Of a DNA stretch of 26,920 nucleotides, positions 17,304 to 25,526 are shown one piece after another. The notes beneath the pieces were generated by a model that saw only the letters and a program-made list of their open reading frames with translations, was not told the DNA's origin and made no database searches. Position 1 is the stretch's first letter, and each line of letters opens with the position of its first letter. The position numbers and the translations under genes were made by a program. Source of the stretch: Syntrophaceae bacterium (GTDB lineage: Bacteria; Desulfobacterota; Desulfomonilia; Desulfomonilales; Desulfomonilaceae); the NCBI GenBank assembly GCA_014874425.1, contig JACWAG010000101.1, forward strand, positions 1-26,920. Direction: 5' to 3'.

Positions 17304-19034
17304 TTATTCGTGGTAACTCCAAGACTTGATGGATTCTGTGAATGGCTCCACCGGCGTGCCAAATCGTTTGTCAGCTTTTACATCGACCAGAAAAGCCACA
17401 TTTGATTCGAGAGCCTGTTCAAAAGCTGGAGCCAATTCCTCCGGCTTGCGAACTGTCAGGCTTTCCAGCCCTAGCGCTCTGGCCACTCCGGCCCAGTCAT
17501 GATCTGGAAGTGATGTCAGTTTAGAGGGCCCTGCGCCCATTTTCGAAGCTCTAAGCCAAACATTTCCAAAAGCCGCATTGTTTATGACAACATATATTAC
17601 AGGAACATTAAATCTTGCCGCAGTCTGTATTTCCAGACCGTGCATCAGCATACAAGCGTCACCGGTGATCACAACACATGGTCTGTCAGGTCTGGCCACC
17701 TTTACTCCTATTCCGGCTGGAATAGCCCATCCCATTGGGCCTAGATTCGTTGCCGAGATATAAGTTCTTGGCTCATAGCTCACCCAATACTGCCCTGCAA
17801 AGGCCCGATGAGCCCCACTGTCCACTAGAGCAACAGTTTCTCTCGGCATGACTTTTCTTAGTTCTGCCACAGTGCGTGCAGGGTGTATGGGGATTGAGTC
17901 ACTCGAACAATTCTCAGCGTCATAAAGGCGAGGGAGATCCCGTATACTGTTGATCCATTCATCGCGAACATTTTTTCCACTCTCAAGATGATACAGTAGT
18001 TGATTCTGCTCGGACATCGTTTTCTCCAGAAAAGCAGAAACATCTCCTATGACAGTGATCCCTCCTCCGTAAACTGCGCTTATGGATTCCGGAGCGAGAT
18101 CGACCTGAAACAGGCCACGCTGCGGAACGAGCCTGGAGTTCCAATGCATCGTGTCCCGTTCGTTAAGACTTGATCCCAAAACCATCAGAAATTCCAGATC
18201 CTTGGATAGAATAGCCGTGGAGGCGTGTCTGGTCCCTGCGTAACCGAACACTCCCAGAGACAGTTGGTGATCTTCAGGGAAAACACCTTTGGCTTTGAGA
18301 GTTGTCGCGACTGGAATCCGAAAAGTCTCGGCAAATTTTAGCAATGCTTTTGAACCATCGAAACTCTCGGCGCCATTTCCCGCAAGAATAGCGATTTTAT
18401 CAGCCCTCTTGTCGAAATCCCTGCCGGGAGCCACTCTATCCCAGAAACGATCGGCAGCTTGGGCGTCGAGTATCCTGGGTTCTCTCAGTGACCTGTCCAA
18501 CCGCTGGTGAGCCGCAGATATATCAGCTTCCTGAACATCATGTGGCAGACTTAAGTGAACCGGACTCTTGCGTCTACCGAACATGGTCGCCAGCGCTTTT
18601 CGAAAATGGTGATTAAGCAAATGAGGATTCTCTACACTGAGAGACATTGAGGTAACAGGTTGGAGAATTTCGGTGTCATTGAAACTCGATGCGCTTGCGT
18701 CTTGAAACTGGCCGAGTCCTTCCATGGAAGTGGAAACCTCTCCGCTGAGGACAAGTATGGGCGACGCGTCAGTCCACGCGGTGGAAACCGCAGTCGTCAT
18801 ATTTGTCAAACCCGGCCCTCCGATGGCCATGCAGGCGCCAAAGTTCCCACTTGCGCGGGAATATCCATCGGCCATGTAGCAAGCGCCTCCCTCTTGAGCC
18901 GCTATAATTGGCCTTATCTGAGGTGTGCTCTCGAATGCGCTCAGGAACGGATCTATCAAACCTCCGGGAACAAAAAAAAGAGCTTCAATTCCCTCAGTCG
19001 CCAGCGCTTGTAATATGTAATGAGTCCCTTTCAT
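17304..19034 (-). CDS. Thiamine-diphosphate-dependent enzyme, acetolactate-synthase / benzoylformate-decarboxylase family
   Basis: A 576-residue enzyme from ATG 19034, preceded by GAGGAG with a six-base spacer; an in-frame ATG at 19094 lacks such a site. The pyrimidine domain covers about 1-165, with catalytic Glu48 in AQEGGACYMADGYSR and GGPGLTN at about 72-78. A central nucleotide-like domain covers about 190-330. The C-terminal domain has the ThDP/Mg motif with Asp459 (GDACMLMHG) and Asn485-Asn486. Enzymes of this family decarboxylate 2-oxoacids or ligate the resulting C2/aryl unit. Nothing nearby resembles an acetolactate-synthase regulatory subunit or other branched-chain biosynthesis gene, so an ilvB role is unlikely. 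It is cotranscribed with the CMD-like gene, which suggests a small catabolic or modification step. The substrate cannot be assigned from sequence. Confidence 0.9.
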   Translation of the reverse strand: MKGTHYILQALATEGIEALFFVPGGLIDPFLSAFESTPQIRPIIAAQEGGACYMADGYSRASGNFGACMAIGGPGLTNMTTAVSTAWTDASPILVLSGEVSTSMEGLGQFQDASASSFNDTEILQPVTSMSLSVENPHLLNHHFRKALATMFGRRKSPVHLSLPHDVQEADISAAHQRLDRSLREPRILDAQAADRFWDRVAPGRDFDKRADKIAILAGNGAESFDGSKALLKFAETFRIPVATTLKAKGVFPEDHQLSLGVFGYAGTRHASTAILSKDLEFLMVLGSSLNERDTMHWNSRLVPQRGLFQVDLAPESISAVYGGGITVIGDVSAFLEKTMSEQNQLLYHLESGKNVRDEWINSIRDLPRLYDAENCSSDSIPIHPARTVAELRKVMPRETVALVDSGAHRAFAGQYWVSYEPRTYISATNLGPMGWAIPAGIGVKVARPDRPCVVITGDACMLMHGLEIQTAARFNVPVIYVVINNAAFGNVWLRASKMGAGPSKLTSLPDHDWAGVARALGLESLTVRKPEELAPAFEQALESNVAFLVDVKADKRFGTPVEPFTESIKSWSYHE

Positions 19035-19040
19035 TTTGAT

Positions 19041-19046
19041 CTCCTC
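19041..19046 (-). promoter_or_regulatory. Shine-Dalgarno site deciding the ThDP-enzyme start
   Basis: GAGGAG on the minus strand ends six bases before ATG 19034, and family-like sequence begins right there (KGTHYILQALATEG). The 20 codons between 19094 and this ATG are rich in Arg and Glu and look like leader sequence rather than protein. Confidence 0.6.
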
Positions 19047-19253
19047 TCGAGTTTCCAGCAAACTTCGTCGTCGTTCAGTCCGGCCCATGGTCATTCTTCA
19101 TGCGGCGAATCTCTTGTGGAAAAGCCTGAAAAATTCACCTTATGGCAATTATCGGAGGTAACTTTAAAGAAATGATATACATTGACGTGTTCAGGAGACA
19201 CACTGGAAACAGTTGTACAAAGGGCCGACAAGTTGATGTACCAAAGTAAAAGT

Positions 19254-19860
19254 TCAGGTAGAAATAGAATTACTTCTGATTTCGGGTTTTGAAGAAACGA
19301 AAATGAAACACCCTTCTTTCAAATCAAGATTCAAATTTATGCAAATGCCCTCTCTCTCGGGGGTGTTCTTCCAAAAAGGCTTCGTAATCTCAACGCCCTG
19401 CCTAATGAAGTCCGAAACGTCCACAATTTCTTTCGGCCTATCTTTTTGGTTCAACACTCCTGCAAATTCTTGGAGTCTCTTGACGGTTTCGGCCCCGAAT
19501 TTGCACCCAGTCAGCATTCGTTTGATCACCTTCCCCCCTAACTTCTCCCAATACAGGACTTCCGGCCATCTCTTCATAGTAATTGTAGACTATGTAATCA
19601 ACTTTTTCCGCAGCGACCCTTCCCCCATTCCTTTGCCTATAGCGAATCGCATCCTTTTAAAAGCATGCGTATTTATCCCCGAGAAGGTCTTCATAAAGAC
19701 TTCCTGATTTTGATCATCACACAAGGCTAAATGCGGTATCTGTTTGAAGAATTTCTCTTGTTTTTTCTACGACAGCGTCAAGGTTCTCGTCTACTGACCT
19801 TCCTCGTGGTATTGCCAAAGCCAGATCGTAGAGAATACGAAAAGTCCGGAGTTGGTCGTC
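19254..19860 (-). pseudogene. Decayed GAF-domain sensor histidine kinase, frameshifted and truncated
   Basis: Three minus-strand frames read in sequence as one kinase. From 19860 the frame gives LRTFRILYDLALAIPRG and DENLDAVVEKTREILQTDTA, typical of a GAF domain. It stops at a double TGA (19719-19714). A neighbouring frame continues exactly there with ALCDDQNQEVFMKTFSG and FKRMRFAIGKGMG, ending at TAG 19592. The last frame (open from 19577) gives GAETVKRLQEFAGVL, DVSDFIRQGVEITKPFW and FVSSKPEIR. This is the helix after the H box and the start of the ATPase domain. The H box with phosphoacceptor His is missing, as is everything after the N-box entry. This argues for at least two frameshifts plus deletions. 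No start codon or ribosome site is evident. It is unlikely to be expressed as a working kinase. Confidence 0.75.
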
Positions 19861-19902
19861 CGAACTTGTGTGATGGATTTTCAGAATTAAAAAGAACTTC
19901 AG

Positions 19903-20880
19903 CTATTGGACTCTACCCCACTGAAATTTCTTTGGGCCATTACCAATTGAGTTAGATGCTTCCTGTCGAACGTCTTGGGCCGAAACTTGGGATGAAGACT
20001 GGCTGGAATTAACCCTTCCCGGTTCCGATCCAACCATAGATGGTTTACCCTGCATGCCCCACTTAAATGACTGTTTCGGTTCTGCATTCTTTGGTCCGAA
20101 ATCAGTATTTTCCTTGCCCCATTTAAAACCCGAGGCCGGAGGCGGTGGAGTGGTAGATGCTGATTTCGTCTCTTGCCTTACCACGTTTGGACGGGCGTGC
20201 TGAACCCTGGGTTGATTGCTAGGACTGGAAAATGGCTTGACCTGACGAACCGCTGCGCTTGAGCGAGGAGCAGGGGCCGACTGATTCACTGATTGAACCG
20301 GTCCTGATTGCGATGGGGTCTGATATGATCGCTGTCTATCCGAATTGCCACCGTCCCAGTATATCTCGTCACTGTATAAAGACCCTTCATCAGAGTTTCT
20401 TGAAGCCGGGACCGCCTCAGGCTGTTGAACGACCCGAGAGCGATTTCGGGATGGGTTGATGACTCTAGTCGACTCCCGAATTTCCGGCCCCCCGCCCCTT
20501 CCAACACGAGGAGCCATGCGTGATCTTAAAGTAGGCTGATTGTCTTGTGCAGAAATTGATGGCAAATCATACCTTCCAGCTCCATAAGGCGTATTGTCAT
20601 ATCGTCCATAGCCGGGAACACCGGGGTATGGGTTGTATCCATATGACGGCGGATAACCCTGAGCGCCAGAGGGTTCCGCATAACCATAAGGAGACCCGTA
20701 GCCAGAGGTAGCCCTCTGGCCGTAATTCTGGGACGCTTCACCATAACCTGAAGACCCATAGGCTCCATAGCCCTGACCCTGATTCGGATAATAACTACCA
20801 TAGTAATCCTGCCCCACCGCCAATCCGACCAGTGATACACAGAAACATACAGCCAAACCTATCCGCAACACTATTTTCAT
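19903..20880 (-). CDS. Secreted Gly/Tyr/Pro-rich protein with C-terminal F(K/Q)WG motifs, unknown function
   Basis: A 325-residue protein from ATG 20880, with AAGGAG seven to eight bases upstream. Residues 1-24 are a clear signal peptide (VLRIGLAVCFCVSLVGLAVG). Residues 25-105 are low-complexity, dominated by Tyr, Gly, Ser and Pro (YGSYYPNQ, GYGAYGSSGYG, YNPYPGVPGYGRY). A long disordered region rich in Arg, Ser, Gln and Pro follows to about 245. The C-terminal 80 residues carry three short motifs: GFKWGKEN, SFKWGMQG and KFQWGRVQ, the last at the very end. It has no known domain and no cysteine outside the signal peptide. It could be a periplasmic or surface adhesive or scaffold protein, with the Trp motifs as repeated ligands. 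This is inference from composition. It appears monocistronic. Confidence 0.75.
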   Translation of the reverse strand: MKIVLRIGLAVCFCVSLVGLAVGQDYYGSYYPNQGQGYGAYGSSGYGEASQNYGQRATSGYGSPYGYAEPSGAQGYPPSYGYNPYPGVPGYGRYDNTPYGAGRYDLPSISAQDNQPTLRSRMAPRVGRGGGPEIRESTRVINPSRNRSRVVQQPEAVPASRNSDEGSLYSDEIYWDGGNSDRQRSYQTPSQSGPVQSVNQSAPAPRSSAAVRQVKPFSSPSNQPRVQHARPNVVRQETKSASTTPPPPASGFKWGKENTDFGPKNAEPKQSFKWGMQGKPSMVGSEPGRVNSSQSSSQVSAQDVRQEASNSIGNGPKKFQWGRVQ

Positions 20881-21098
20881 GAATACACTCCTTTAATACG
20901 ATCATATCACGAACTGATTAGTCGGAAAATAATAAAGCGCTTAATCTATTCAAAGAGACATTTTGTTGTTTAATTTTAATCGATTTAACGATATTAATCA
21001 ACTGGAATATTAAGTCTGTTATCATTGTCATCCCTAAAGATTCCCGATGTTGATTGCGCTATTGACCACGAACATCTTCAGGTTTATTCTGCTAAACT

Positions 21099-21911
21099 AT
21101 GAAAATAGCCCATCTTTCCGACTTGCATTTCGGTAAATCCATTTCACATCAGAAACTGGACGCTCTCACACACGACCTCATCGAACAAAAGCCGGACCTA
21201 ATCGTCGTGACAGGAGATATCACGGACAGAGGCAATGTCAAGCAATTCAGGCAAGCCAAAACATTTCTTGATTCAACCAATAGTCCGTATCTAATTGTCC
21301 CGGGGAATAGAGAGATTTCCCTTTTTGCTCCATGGGAACTGATAATCCCTTCGATGTCAATGAGACGGCATAGGCTCTTTTTTGGACAAAGTGACAGGGT
21401 CTTTTACAAATCTGAAGAATACAAGACGGTTTTATTGGGGTTAAATTCAGTCAGCCGGTTTCCTTCGTGGCCCGGATCGATAGCGAGAGACAGTAGATAC
21501 TGGTTCAGGGAACAAGCTCAAAATCATCTAACCTATCTGAAGGTCCTATTTTTGCACCACCCGATATTGCCGGTGCTTCGAGCGTCATCTTTTTGGGCCC
21601 ATCAACTCTCGGACGCAAGCGCACTATTGACAATATGTGCGCAATTCGGGGTCCAACTGGTCTTGCAAGGTCATAAACACAGGTCAAGTGTAGTCGAACT
21701 CCGAATACCGGAGATGAAAGTATCGATAATTGTCTCATCTTGTGGATCACCTTTGTTGAATAATTGGGACAGCGTATACCATTTGATCAGAATTGGGGAT
21801 GATACTATTCGAATCGAACCAAGAGAATACGTAGGGGGCATATTTTCAGGAAAGACTGAATATGCGTTTGAGAAACTAAGAATAGATACTTCCGATCCGG
21901 TTGCCCCTTAG
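21099..21911 (+). CDS. Calcineurin-like metallophosphoesterase with altered GNH motif
   Basis: A 270-residue cytoplasmic protein. The metallophosphoesterase motifs appear in order: DLH at Asp8/His10, GDITD with Asp40, GNRE at Asn70-Glu72, HHP at about 152 and GHKH at about 195. These supply the two-metal site (Asp, His, Asp, Asn, His, His). The histidine normally found in GNH(D/E), which contacts the substrate phosphate, is Arg71 here. Metal binding should survive, but activity or substrate range may differ. Relatives include CpdA-like cyclic nucleotide phosphodiesterases and phospholipid/UDP-sugar hydrolases; I cannot choose among them. It is transcribed divergently from the secreted protein gene and convergently to tsaB. 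Confidence 0.88.
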   Translation: MKIAHLSDLHFGKSISHQKLDALTHDLIEQKPDLIVVTGDITDRGNVKQFRQAKTFLDSTNSPYLIVPGNREISLFAPWELIIPSMSMRRHRLFFGQSDRVFYKSEEYKTVLLGLNSVSRFPSWPGSIARDSRYWFREQAQNHLTYLKVLFLHHPILPVLRASSFWAHQLSDASALLTICAQFGVQLVLQGHKHRSSVVELRIPEMKVSIIVSSCGSPLLNNWDSVYHLIRIGDDTIRIEPREYVGGIFSGKTEYAFEKLRIDTSDPVAP

Positions 21912-21960
21912 ATTTGTCAGTCCGCTGTTTCAGTTAATGGTCACAAAACGAGGGAAATTT

Positions 21961-21978
21961 TCTCAACGGTTTTTGAGA
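21961..21978. terminator. Short hairpin between convergent genes, weak terminator candidate
   Basis: TCTCAA and TTGAGA form a six-base stem with a six-base loop, about 50 bases after the phosphoesterase stop and 40 bases beyond the tsaB stop. Flanking A/T is present but there is no long T tract. Confidence 0.3.
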
Positions 21979-22015
21979 TTGATAAATTTACGGTTTAACA
22001 CTCTTTGAACGGTAC

Positions 22016-22693
22016 TTATTTTCCTTTTTTATCTTCGGCGTCCGACCTCCTGATATACAGAGGAACCAGGCTATGAACATCATGGGGCGCTCCATGCTCC
22101 AGGCTTTTTTCAGCGAGGATTCCACAGACCCCAGGGGACGGTATAGTAACGGAAGTCCCAGAAAGCGCAGTCCCTTGAAGAATAGTATCCAGCAGCTCCG
22201 GACAGCCACAAAGCGCCATTTCACCGGCCTTAACTCGGGAGACAAGGCCGGAAGTCTTTTCTTTATTCAGGAGCTGCGGCGCCTCGACGACTTGAATCCC
22301 GCCATGCAATTTCTTGAACACTCCTGTGTAGAAATCTCCTCTACCTGCATCGATTAAGGGAGCAGCGACGCAGCCAATTTTCACAGCCTGCCATGTTAGG
22401 ATCTCCAGGGTGGAAACACCCACAATTTTAACATTCAGGGCCATGGCGAGTCCTTTGAACACAGAGAGTCCTACACGGACCCCCGAAAAAGACCCTGGCC
22501 CGATCGCTACACCGAGTCCGTCAAAGTCAGTCAGTTTATGGCCTGAACGTAATAGAACTCTTTCTATCGCTCCGGAGATGTTTTCCAGGTGTTCTCTACC
22601 TGGATTCAGGATCTCCTCAGCGACTATGTTTTTGTTCTTCGTTACCGCTATCCCAAGGGTAGACGTAGCGGTATGAGCGGCTAGAATCAACAA
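22016..22693 (-). CDS. tsaB: tRNA threonylcarbamoyladenosine biosynthesis protein TsaB
   Basis: A 225-residue protein of the ASKHA fold. The N-terminus (ILAAHTATSTLGIAV) matches the family's usual 'ILaidTs...gvAl' start. The central motif GPGSFSGVRVGLSVFKGLA is the diagnostic GPGSFTGLRxG sequence. TsaB is the non-catalytic partner of TsaD in making t6A37 on ANN-reading tRNAs; it scaffolds the TsaBDE complex in the cytoplasm. The length is normal for the family. It lies 65 bases after the rseP-like gene on the same strand and is probably cotranscribed with it. No rimI, tsaD or tsaE is next to it. Confidence 0.93.
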   Translation of the reverse strand: MLILAAHTATSTLGIAVTKNKNIVAEEILNPGREHLENISGAIERVLLRSGHKLTDFDGLGVAIGPGSFSGVRVGLSVFKGLAMALNVKIVGVSTLEILTWQAVKIGCVAAPLIDAGRGDFYTGVFKKLHGGIQVVEAPQLLNKEKTSGLVSRVKAGEMALCGCPELLDTILQGTALSGTSVTIPSPGVCGILAEKSLEHGAPHDVHSLVPLYIRRSDAEDKKGK

Positions 22694-22758
22694 GCTATTT
22701 CCTTTTACACGTGAAAATATTCCGAGAATGTTATCGTTGAACCCGAAAACTTGTATTC

Positions 22759-23832
22759 TTAAGGAGACAGCGTCCAGCCTTTTGTAACAATCCTATAGAT
22801 ATCATTGAAGAAGACGAGTCCTATAAGGAAAACTATTATCAAAAGCCCCAGTTGAACTGCAACTTCTCTAATTTTTCCCGTAACCGGTTTCCTAATTATA
22901 GCTTCAATGAGGAAAAACAGGACGTGGCCACCATCCAGGACGGGGATTGGAAGCAGGTTTATGATTGCCAAGTTAATACTGATGTAACTCATCAGAAATA
23001 TAAAACTAAATAATCCAGCCTTTAGACTCTCGCCGGACGCCTGAGCAATGGTTATCGGCCCGCTTAGGGCCTTCATTCCAATTTCTCCACGTACGAGCTT
23101 GACCAGTGTCATTAGCACCAATTTAGTCAGGTACCCGGAAAATCGTACGCCTTCACCTATTGCGGCGACGAAACCCAGTTCGATTTTCTTGCCGGACGGG
23201 GCTATGCCGATCCTGCCCTTTAATTCCCCAAAAATATCCTTTTGATCACTCAGTGCCGGTGTGACAGGAATGTCCAAGGTTTGACCTTTTCGTTCAACCG
23301 TGAAGTCGAGGCGACGACCAGCCGAATCTTCGATGATATTTCTTACATCATCCCAACGCCAAACAGGTTTTCCGTCTATTGCAGTGACCATGTCGCCGGG
23401 TTCAAAACCTGCCCGTAGTGCGGGACTGTCCGGGAGCGCCTTACCGACTTCAGATGCAAGTACAGGAAAACCCGCTACAAAACCCGAGCACAAGAGTATC
23501 ACCGCGAAAATGAAGTTGAAGATCGGGCCTGCCGCCACAATGGCAATCCTGGCCCAAATGGGCTTGTTCGTAAACGCTCTATCCTTTTCCTCAGGGGTAA
23601 TTTCCTCTTCAGAGTCTGGCTCTTCACCGAAGAGCTTTACATATCCACCCAAGGGGATCCAGCTCAGCATGTACTCGGTCTCCCCCCATTTTCTCTTGAT
23701 CATGACAGGAGAAAAACCAAGAGAGAATTTTAAGACCTTGACTCCCAATAACTTGGCGATTATGAAATGTCCAAATTCATGAACAAAGATTAGGACACCT
23801 AATAAAACAATGAAACCAAAAATATATTCCAA
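22759..23832 (-). CDS. rseP: RseP-type intramembrane zinc metalloprotease (site-2 protease)
   Basis: A 357-residue inner-membrane protein. The first membrane helix carries the zinc-binding HEFGH (His18, Glu19, His22). The third ligand is Asp300 in VLDGGHVLF, on a helix near the C-terminus. One PDZ domain occupies about 110-190 (AGFEPGDMVTAIDGKPV); E. coli RseP has two. RseP proteases cut transmembrane segments of anti-sigma factors or remnant signal peptides. The start is TTG 23832, eight bases after GGGAGG; the family start (a helix leading straight to HEFGH) begins there. It probably heads an operon with tsaB. An M50 protease with another substrate is the only real alternative. Confidence 0.94.
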   Translation of the reverse strand: MEYIFGFIVLLGVLIFVHEFGHFIIAKLLGVKVLKFSLGFSPVMIKRKWGETEYMLSWIPLGGYVKLFGEEPDSEEEITPEEKDRAFTNKPIWARIAIVAAGPIFNFIFAVILLCSGFVAGFPVLASEVGKALPDSPALRAGFEPGDMVTAIDGKPVWRWDDVRNIIEDSAGRRLDFTVERKGQTLDIPVTPALSDQKDIFGELKGRIGIAPSGKKIELGFVAAIGEGVRFSGYLTKLVLMTLVKLVRGEIGMKALSGPITIAQASGESLKAGLFSFIFLMSYISINLAIINLLPIPVLDGGHVLFFLIEAIIRKPVTGKIREVAVQLGLLIIVFLIGLVFFNDIYRIVTKGWTLSP

Positions 23833-23840
23833 ACTGTCAT

Positions 23841-23846
23841 CCTCCC
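23841..23846 (-). promoter_or_regulatory. Shine-Dalgarno site for the TTG start of rseP
   Basis: GGGAGG on the minus strand lies eight bases before TTG 23832. The ATG that directly follows it (23840) is out of frame and has no spacer, so the rare TTG start is preferred. Confidence 0.55.
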
Positions 23847-23962
23847 GTGAAGAAACCCTGTATCATGCAAAATTTAATGGGATTCTTCTTTTCAATTGAC
23901 ATTTTTAAATATAGAATCTTGCTCTAATAAAACAAGGTATTTGTTTAATATACGAGATTGTA

Positions 23963-24598
23963 TTGAAAACCGGAATACTTGGCGGCACATTTAACCCTCC
24001 CCATTTTGGGCATCTTAGGCTCGCGGAAGAAGTTGCGGGAACTTACGATCTCGATAGAATCATATTTGTACCCTGTCACCAACCACCGCACAAAGACAAA
24101 ACCAACATACCTGATGCGCAGGACCGTCTTAACATGACTATCCTGGCCTGCTCAGACAATCCTAGGTTTGAAGTTTCAGACATAGAGTTGAAATTTCCTC
24201 CACCATCATACACTATCAACACATTGAAATACTTCAAAGCCATTCCCAAAGACGATATTTACTTTATAATGGGATCGGATTCTTTGGCTGAAATAGGCGC
24301 ATGGAAGGATTTTGAAAACCTCTTTAGTCTAGCTAACTTCATCATTGTTGGACGTCCTGGCGCGGGTTTTGACCAGGCTTGGAAGAGAATTCCCGGTCCA
24401 CTCCGGGCAAAGTTCTCTTCAAACCGGGGTCATTTTTTGCACACTAGCGGGACTGCCATGATTTCTTCGGATATAAAGGGTCTTGACATTTCTTCCACAG
24501 AAATAAGAAGACTGGTCAAGCATTTGTTGAGCGCACGGTACCTCACTCCAGATAGTGTGTTGGATTACATCAAAAAGCATGATCTCTACAGCAAATAG
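23963..24598 (+). CDS. nadD: Nicotinate-nucleotide adenylyltransferase NadD
   Basis: A 211-residue enzyme that adenylates nicotinate mononucleotide in NAD synthesis. The nucleotidyltransferase motif GGTFNPPHFGH is at 7-17 (His14 and His17 bind the triphosphate). The C-terminal SSTEIR motif is at 177-182. The central segment IYFIMGSDSLAEIGAWKDFENLF is typical of the family (GxDsl...wk). The start is TTG 23963, set by the conserved N-terminus; its ribosome site is weak. It is followed after 14 bases by rsfS, a common pairing in bacteria, so the two form an operon. It is divergent from rseP across 130 bases, which include TTGACA at 23896 without a well-placed -10 box. Confidence 0.96.
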   Translation: MKTGILGGTFNPPHFGHLRLAEEVAGTYDLDRIIFVPCHQPPHKDKTNIPDAQDRLNMTILACSDNPRFEVSDIELKFPPPSYTINTLKYFKAIPKDDIYFIMGSDSLAEIGAWKDFENLFSLANFIIVGRPGAGFDQAWKRIPGPLRAKFSSNRGHFLHTSGTAMISSDIKGLDISSTEIRRLVKHLLSARYLTPDSVLDYIKKHDLYSK

Positions 24599-24612
24599 GC
24601 AAAAAATAACCA

Positions 24613-25053
24613 ATGGAAAAACTAGCCACAAAATTAACTATTGAACATTCCAAGGCGAAAGCGGAAAGGTTTCTCAAAGCCGCTCTCTCAAAAAAGGCCC
24701 TACGTCCGATTTTGCTCAGACTTGACAAGCTGACGCCCATTACCGACTATTTCCTTATTGTTTCCGGAAGGTCGGCAAGACATGTTAAATCAATAGCTGA
24801 CGCAATTGTCGAAGAGGCACATTCCGATAGCACAACGGTTTATTCCGTTGAGGGTATGATTCAAGGGAATTGGGCGCTTTTAGATTTCGGAGAAGTAATC
24901 ATTCATGTTTTTCAGGACCAGTCAAGGGAATTCTACGATCTGGAGGGGCTTTGGTCGGATGCTCCTCAAGAAGTGTTCCCACGGGATATTATCAAAGAAA
25001 TCGAAGCGGCCGGAGAAATGGAGGAAGATGAAGACGAATCTTTTATTTCCTGA
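24613..25053 (+). CDS. rsfS: Ribosomal silencing factor RsfS
   Basis: A 146-residue protein of the RsfS/DUF143/Iojap family. Diagnostic stretches are LTPITDYFLIVSGRSARHVKSIAD at about 41-64 and GNWALLDFGEVIIHVF followed by REFYDLEGLW at about 90-120. RsfS binds ribosomal protein uL14 on the 50S subunit and blocks subunit joining under starvation. It is longer than many family members through an acidic C-terminal tail (EAAGEMEEDEDE). Its last 11 bases overlap the 3' end of the convergent zinc-ribbon gene. It is cotranscribed with nadD. Confidence 0.95.
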   Translation: MEKLATKLTIEHSKAKAERFLKAALSKKALRPILLRLDKLTPITDYFLIVSGRSARHVKSIADAIVEEAHSDSTTVYSVEGMIQGNWALLDFGEVIIHVFQDQSREFYDLEGLWSDAPQEVFPRDIIKEIEAAGEMEEDEDESFIS

Positions 25054-25336
25054 ACAGGGCTTCGAGTTTGCGTTTGGCCTCAGTCGCCTTGTCGCGCGCG
25101 TTGCCTAAACCTTTCTTGGTTGACAAATCGAAATAGTCACAGAAATTACGTCGATCTTTGACTGAGACTTTTTCAGATTGAGGTTCTTTGCACTGGTTAG
25201 AGGCGGTTTCGTCATGTTCCGAACAATTCAGACAACAATAAATGTCCGATCCACAACTCGGACAAGTGTCGTTTCGAAAGACCTTTTCCGCAAACTCAAG
25301 TGACTCGCCACAATGATGGCAAAAACCTCTTTTCAT
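25043..25336 (-). CDS. Small zinc-ribbon protein, unknown function
   Basis: A 97-residue basic protein. The N-terminal 40 residues carry paired cysteines: CHHC (6, 9), CPSC (25, 28) and CLNC (35, 38), with Cys34 in addition. This suggests a zinc ribbon plus a further metal-binding hairpin. The middle (DRRNFCDYF) looks like a conserved element seen in short deltaproteobacterial proteins, from memory and not checked. The C-terminus is a Lys/Arg/Ala-rich helix (KATEAKRKLEALF), possibly for nucleic acid or ribosome contact. It converges on rsfS and overlaps it by 11 bases. No enzymatic motif is visible. Confidence 0.75.
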   Translation of the reverse strand: MKRGFCHHCGESLEFAEKVFRNDTCPSCGSDIYCCLNCSEHDETASNQCKEPQSEKVSVKDRRNFCDYFDLSTKKGLGNARDKATEAKRKLEALFRK

Positions 25337-25526
25337 ATCTTTCCTCTTGCGTTAAGACTTTTAGATGTGAATATCTTACAATTCCAGAGTAGATACGTCT
25401 ATCCAAAGTGATTTCTTTTTTGAGGAACCAAACCGTAAAAGACTTCGTTTTGAATTCTTGTGGTCAATCTGTGAAATCCCGGCAAAGTGAGGGTGTCGAA
25501 CGGTATATTGCGACGGAGACCTGATC

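Noticed and set aside
19035..19094. ATG 19094 as the start of the ThDP enzyme.
   Set aside because: The 20 extra residues are charged and not family-like; GAGGAG and the conserved start support ATG 19034.
20526..20840. Alternate minus-strand frame of 104 codons inside the secreted protein gene.
   Set aside because: Repetitive Tyr/Gly codons leave other frames open by composition; it lacks a signal peptide and ribosome site.
23896..23928. TTGACA at 23896 as a promoter for nadD.
   Set aside because: The -10-like boxes downstream are at 10 or 21 bases, outside the usual 15-19 range.
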